Origin: Whitmania pigra
Taxonomy: Eukaryota > Annelida > Clitellata > Hirudinida > Haemopidae
DNA length: 64,000 nucleotides
Direction of reading: 5' to 3'
Assembly: GCA_021613335.1 (NCBI GenBank)
Contig: JAJTWR010000263.1
Coordinates: forward strand, 154,501-218,500
The first letter of the stretch is position 1. Each line of letters starts with the position of its first letter. The position numbers and the translations under genes were made by a program. Shown one piece after another: positions 59,988-64,000 of this stretch. Under the pieces are notes generated by a model. That model worked only from the letters and a program-made list of their open reading frames with translations, searched no databases and had not been told where the DNA came from.

Positions 59988-60238
59988 AAAATTGTTCATA
60001 CAATAAACAAATTGAATCAATGAAATATCGAGCCCTGCAAGCAATAAAGTTTAGAGCATGACCCTAAAAACAAAATTGTTAAAATTATCTTTAAATTTAA
60101 TGATCTCAGATCCTCATGGCTACAGCATACATGGTGAGGCCACATCGGAACATCTTTAAATCTAATTGAAAGCAAAATAACGTAACGATAGGAGGCAGCA
60201 GAACTTCTTTCTAAAATTTCTTCACACAAAGCAGGATA

Positions 60239-62426
60239 TTAATGAAGCTGAACAAAAGCTTCAAGGTCTATTGGTATCTCACCAACATAAGGTATCTTAT
60301 ATTTGCTGACCACCCGGGCAGCCAGGCACTGCAGGTTTATGTGGTTTAAAGGGGACACGATGGTGTGCATGTGAACATCAGTGAGTAGGTCAGCAGGAGT
60401 TTGCATCTGGTTGTTGGTTGCATCAAGGTGAGCTCCCTTGCTTAAAAGTACTTTGATGACCTCCTGGGAGCTGACGGTCGCTGCCAAGTGGAGAGGCATG
60501 TTGCCGTGACGATCCCTTTCGCACGGATCAGCTCCGGATTCCAACAACACCTGAACGACGATGGGGTCGGGAAATTCACAGACCGGAAACCTCCCGATCG
60601 ACGACGCTTCTTTAGTGCAGGCCAGATGAAGCAAAGTCCGATTCATTTCGTGGAGACACTTTAATCTTACTAATTTGGAAACGGATTTCTTGAACTTAGA
60701 ATTTCTTTCTCTGTCGCCGATTTTTTGTGCCAATCTTCCGATAAGCGACGTCAGATGGAGAACTATGATGAGATATCTCTGGTAGCTATTGGTATCTTGA
60801 TCTGTTTTGTAATCGCTTTCTAATGCAGCCAAATACTTTTTGCCTCTCTCAATTTCATGGATGCAACTGTCAAGAACAAACAACATGTCATCAAGAAGGG
60901 AAAATTGACTAAAAGACTGACTCTTGTTAAGTTTGTCAGCACTATCAGAGGTCATGAAAGAGAAGAGTTCTGCAAATGACAAGAAACTGCTCTGAGTAAG
61001 AGGGCTGAGAGGTTCCAGATGTCTTTGCTGCATCTCGAGCGCATACCTCCAAAGCGATATGCACCAAGAGAAGTCGCCGCAGTCGGCGTACACTGCACCT
61101 CTGAAGCGGATGTAATACGACGTGTCGGGATGCGTGGGACCGAGGATCCTCTCCCTGATGAGAAGAGCCTGCATCCTCATTTCATCTGGATCATCCAGAA
61201 TACTTTCTAACTCTTTCATGGTCATCACCTCCGTCGCGTTGTTATACGCTTGAATGAGGGGTTTCGGACGCCTCGGTTTCGGAAGAACGTCGAGAACGTT
61301 CCTATGCCTTTCCATCATGGCGACCTTCCAGAATTTCGAAGCCCCGGAAAGATCTCGTTTCTTGTCCACATAAGTTGCACCCAGCAGCTCCAAAGCCTCG
61401 ACCTTATCTTCTCTCGTGCATTCCGATCGGGTTATGAGATATTCCATAATCTTCGTGTTGCCCGTCACCGCAGCTGCAAGAAGAGGGGTGATCCCGTACG
61501 CATCTTTCTCCATTCGAGCTCCGTATTGGAAGAGCAACTTCATGATGTCGAGTCTGCCCGATTCTGCGCAGTCATGAAGAGCAGTGTTCCCTAGTAGAAA
61601 ACATGAAATATTTACTCCCCATCATGAAATATATTTTTGAAGTTTCTAATTATTGAAAACCAAAAAAAATTATGCATCTTCTACATCTTAATATCTTAAA
61701 CTAATTTTTATTAGATTTACAAGATTTCCAAATATGTAAGCAAGAAAAATTGTCTGAAGACATATTTAAGGTTTGGCTACTTTCCATTTTACTACTTACA
61801 ACAATTAACTCACTAATAAAATAACTCAATCAGTTTCATGATGTACTTATTTCATCAAATTTCTCACCTTTAAGACTCTTTCTGTTAACATTAACCTTTT
61901 TGTCAAGAAGATACTGAACAATGTTTATGTGACCCTTGTAGCAAGATATCATGAGGCAGGTGTGTCCATGCCTATTTGCCATTTCAATGTCAGCACTGCT
62001 TTCAACCAAGAATTGCACAATCTCCATATGACCATCAAAGCAGGCAGCTCGCAGCGGTGTGGAGTTGGTGTATGTGGTCTTATTAACTTGTGCTCCAGCT
62101 CTTATCAAGTACCTGACAATGTCCAAATGACCTGCTGCAGAGGCACACCATAACGCAGGAGCTCCATCAATGAGCTCGCCATCAAACTGGACTGAACCAA
62201 CTTGTTCAATGTCAGCCTTACATTCTTCCACTAAATACTTTACTATGGACAGATGTCCAAACCGACACGCCACAATTAATGGTGTAGCACCGCCCAATAT
62301 TCCATTTACCAGAAAACTCAGTTCGATCGTATTCTTTTCCTTTAAATGTCTGTCCAAAATCATACGAATAGTTTGAATGTTTCCGGTGCTGGCCGCATTA
62401 TGAACTAATGTTATCTCGTTATTCAT
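60239..62426 (-). CDS. FEM1C-like ankyrin-repeat substrate receptor of CUL2 ubiquitin ligase
   Basis: Two exons (62426-61868 and 61590-60239) give 636 aa (human FEM1C 617). Seven N-terminal ankyrin repeats include GGATPLIVACRFGHL, GAPALWCASAAGHLDIV, NSTPLRAACFDGHMEIV and NRHGHTCLMISCYKGH. A TPR-like middle region follows (ALELLGATYVDKKRDL, DPDEMRMQALLIRERILGP, HPDTSYYIRFRGAVYAD), then two more ankyrin repeats and a VHL-box-like end (LNHINLQCLAARVV). Asp131 in CFDGH aligns with FEM1C Asp126, needed for reading Arg-type C-terminal degrons. The overall pattern is nearer FEM1A/C than FEM1B. The start at 62426 matches the family's short N-terminus; an in-frame ATG 12 codons upstream is disfavoured because an acceptor-like TTTTCAG lies between them. 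The role, CRL2 substrate selection, is inferred from family knowledge. Confidence 0.94.
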
Positions 62427-62763
62427 GCTGAAAATATATTTTGTTGAAGACGTTCTTAGCAACTTGATTTTATAGCGAAAGGTAGGCGACCATTACTGTT
62501 TTCGTCGAAATCTGCCACACTAAAAATTGTTTGACTCGTGATAATTTCTTCTAAGAAAAATGTATTTATTGAACATTCAAAGTATTTTTATAAATAAATT
62601 TCTATATTTTGACGCCTTTTCATTAAACAGATTAATTAAATATACAAGATAATCCATTTGTTTATGAGAATCACTTCATGTTCTCAAAATATAATCTATT
62701 CCACAATTCGATTGACTGAATTATTTCTAATTTTGTCCTTAATTTATTGAAAATAAAATTAAT
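62427..62763. other. FEM1-like 5' flank
   Basis: No gene seen. TTTTCAG directly before the FEM1 ATG could be a 5' UTR acceptor. No TATA box is evident. Confidence 0.4.
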
Positions 62764-63700
62764 TCAATTGAACGCTATTTCTTTTAATAATAATAGTTCA
62801 TTTGTGTGGCGCCTTAAACGTAGCGTCAGAGGCGCCTTAGTTCCTGAAGGGATAGTTTGAAGAGGTAGATCTTCAGCTAACGCTTGAAAAGCTCGAGCGT
62901 AGTCTGTAACCCGATGATGGGAGGCAGATTGTTCCGGCGGGCAGAGAAGCATCGGTTGACAATGGATGATTAATGAATCGGTTGGTGAAGATGATTTGTA
63001 GATCAGCGGATATGATCGGGGATTTAGCGGTGGTGATTGAGATGATAGAGATAGGGAGGATTGGATGTAGAAAAGATGTGATAGGTGAGTAAAGACATTT
63101 TGTAGATGATACGATAATGTATGGGCAGCCAGTGCGTCAGGGCCTCGGAGCTGTTAAGATTATGGTCAAGGAGAACAAGTTTAAGTTGAAGGGAAATTAT
63201 AAGGGAGGCAGAAGTGCCATGCAGGAGAGAGTTGCAGTAGTCGAAGCGGGAGAGGACCAGACTGCGTGCAAGAGCAGCAGCCATGTCAACCGAAAGGAAT
63301 GGACGGATGTGTCGGATTGCCTAGATGAGATGGTTGCAGGATTTTGTTATGGAGAAGGCGTGTTGCTTTAAGGTGGGTTGGGAGTCAAAAGTAACTCCGA
63401 GTTTTAGTGTAGAAAAAGGAAGAAAGGTGCCGGTGATATTTATTGAGGATGGGGGGATAGGGTCTTGAGTTGCATAGGTTTGCCGATAAACATTATTTCA
63501 GATTTTTTGCGCGCTGAGTTGGAGAAAGTTGACGAGATGTCAGTCATTGAGTCAAGGGCGTCTGTGCACCTTCGCAGATTGTTTAGTTCAACGGATACTG
63601 TTGCTGGAAAGGACGGAGTAGAGACTTGTGTCGTCCAAATTGTGTTGTGTGTCATGGCTTGGCAGATATTATTAACTAGCATGGAAAGTTTTTTTAATTC
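62764..63700 (-). pseudogene. 3' remnant of a non-LTR retrotransposon (L2/CR1/Jockey-like)
   Basis: On the minus strand several broken frames follow the order of the C-terminal part of a LINE reverse transcriptase. These are the helix after the YxDD motif ending in KKSEIMFIGKPMQLKTL (about 63510-63460), then LGVTFDS, RPFLS and ARSLVLSRFDYCNSLLHG (about 63270), then HWLPIHYRIIYKMSLLTY. At least one stop and frame changes break the reading. The 5' part, including the YxDD site and endonuclease, is absent, as in 5'-truncated LINE copies. The 3' end near 62790 is A/T-rich with AAT units. Confidence 0.75.
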
Positions 63701-64000
63701 ACTTTATCTAATTTAATGAGTCTCGAAAACAGAACAAACGCAACAAGTCAAAATAAAATTTGGGAATTTAACCCGAGGAGACACATGGAAAAAGATGTTC
63801 AATCGTTAGTAACAGTCTGTCACAACCCACAAGTTAATACCTAAAACAATAATTATTAATCGCATAAACGCATTTACTCATGTAATCTAGTAGGTCACCA
63901 GATTAAACAGTAAAAAAAATCGGTCGATGATAAGGAGGCCTTAAGATAAATGAATAACAATAATAAAATTTGACCGCTAAAGTTGTTCTTTTTGTAGAGT
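63701..64000. other. Window end, nothing recognised
   Basis: AT-rich sequence without a supported feature. Confidence 0.4.

Larger units (their letters stand above)
46808..60238. other. 13-kb region without a recognisable gene
   Basis: AT-rich DNA with many trinucleotide microsatellites and no coding region I can support. The first RasGAP exon in the model opens at 46807 in phase 1, so the true 5' exon(s) and promoter must lie here or further on. A GC-rich patch at about 50265-50335 ends in a good minus-strand donor (GTCAAG|GTGAGA) and could be a first exon. A second patch (51465-51698) carries a 77-codon minus frame of unknown meaning. Small GAT, AAT, TCA and AGT repeats are scattered through 46.9-49.4 and 53.1-53.5 kb; 54-57 kb and 57.5-60 kb show nothing distinctive. 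Confidence 0.5.

Overview
The window is nuclear DNA from an animal. It is AT-rich, its genes have many short GT-AG introns, and the gene families are animal ones: polyubiquitin, a BTBD17/TANGO10-like BTB-BACK protein, heteromeric amino-acid transporter light chains (SLC7), ribosomal protein L9, mitochondrial 2-oxoglutarate dehydrogenase, a DAB2IP/RASAL2/SynGAP-type RasGAP and a FEM1C-like ankyrin protein. Long perfect trinucleotide microsatellites (AAT, ATC, TTG, GAT) are unusually frequent. I cannot name the species; a marine invertebrate with a fairly compact genome fits. Exon borders below were placed by hand from splice signals, reading-frame phase and protein-family knowledge; no alignment was run.

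Layout. 0.8-4.9 kb: a 16-unit polyubiquitin gene (-) with a stress-type promoter. 6.5-10.3 kb: BTBD17-like gene (+). 11.4-12.9 kb: an internally deleted Ty3/gypsy-type LTR element with both LTRs. 13.1-13.2 kb: a fragment resembling a hAT transposon end. 13.5-18.2 kb and 19.1-21.9 kb: two tandem SLC7 genes (+) with identical exon phases. 21.9-23.2 kb: RPL9 (-), convergent with and probably overlapping the second SLC7 gene. 25.3-31.8 kb: OGDH (-), 20 coding exons. 34.9-46.8 kb: RasGAP gene (-), 20 coding exons, with a likely alternative first exon at 43.6-43.8 kb and a possible 42-nt cassette exon at 45.0 kb. 46.8-60.2 kb: no recognisable gene; microsatellites, and possibly the 5' introns and promoter of the RasGAP gene. 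60.2-62.4 kb: FEM1C-like gene (-), two exons. 62.8-63.7 kb: 3' remnant of a non-LTR retrotransposon (-).

The genes do not form one pathway. Polyubiquitin supplies ubiquitin and FEM1C-type proteins are substrate receptors of CUL2 ubiquitin ligases, but they lie at opposite ends and nothing links them in regulation. The SLC7 pair is a local tandem duplication. I found no new multi-gene system. The points most worth checking are the ubiquitin residue changes, a non-canonical GA-AG splice junction in the first SLC7 gene, the SLC7/RPL9 antisense overlap, and the alternative RasGAP exons.
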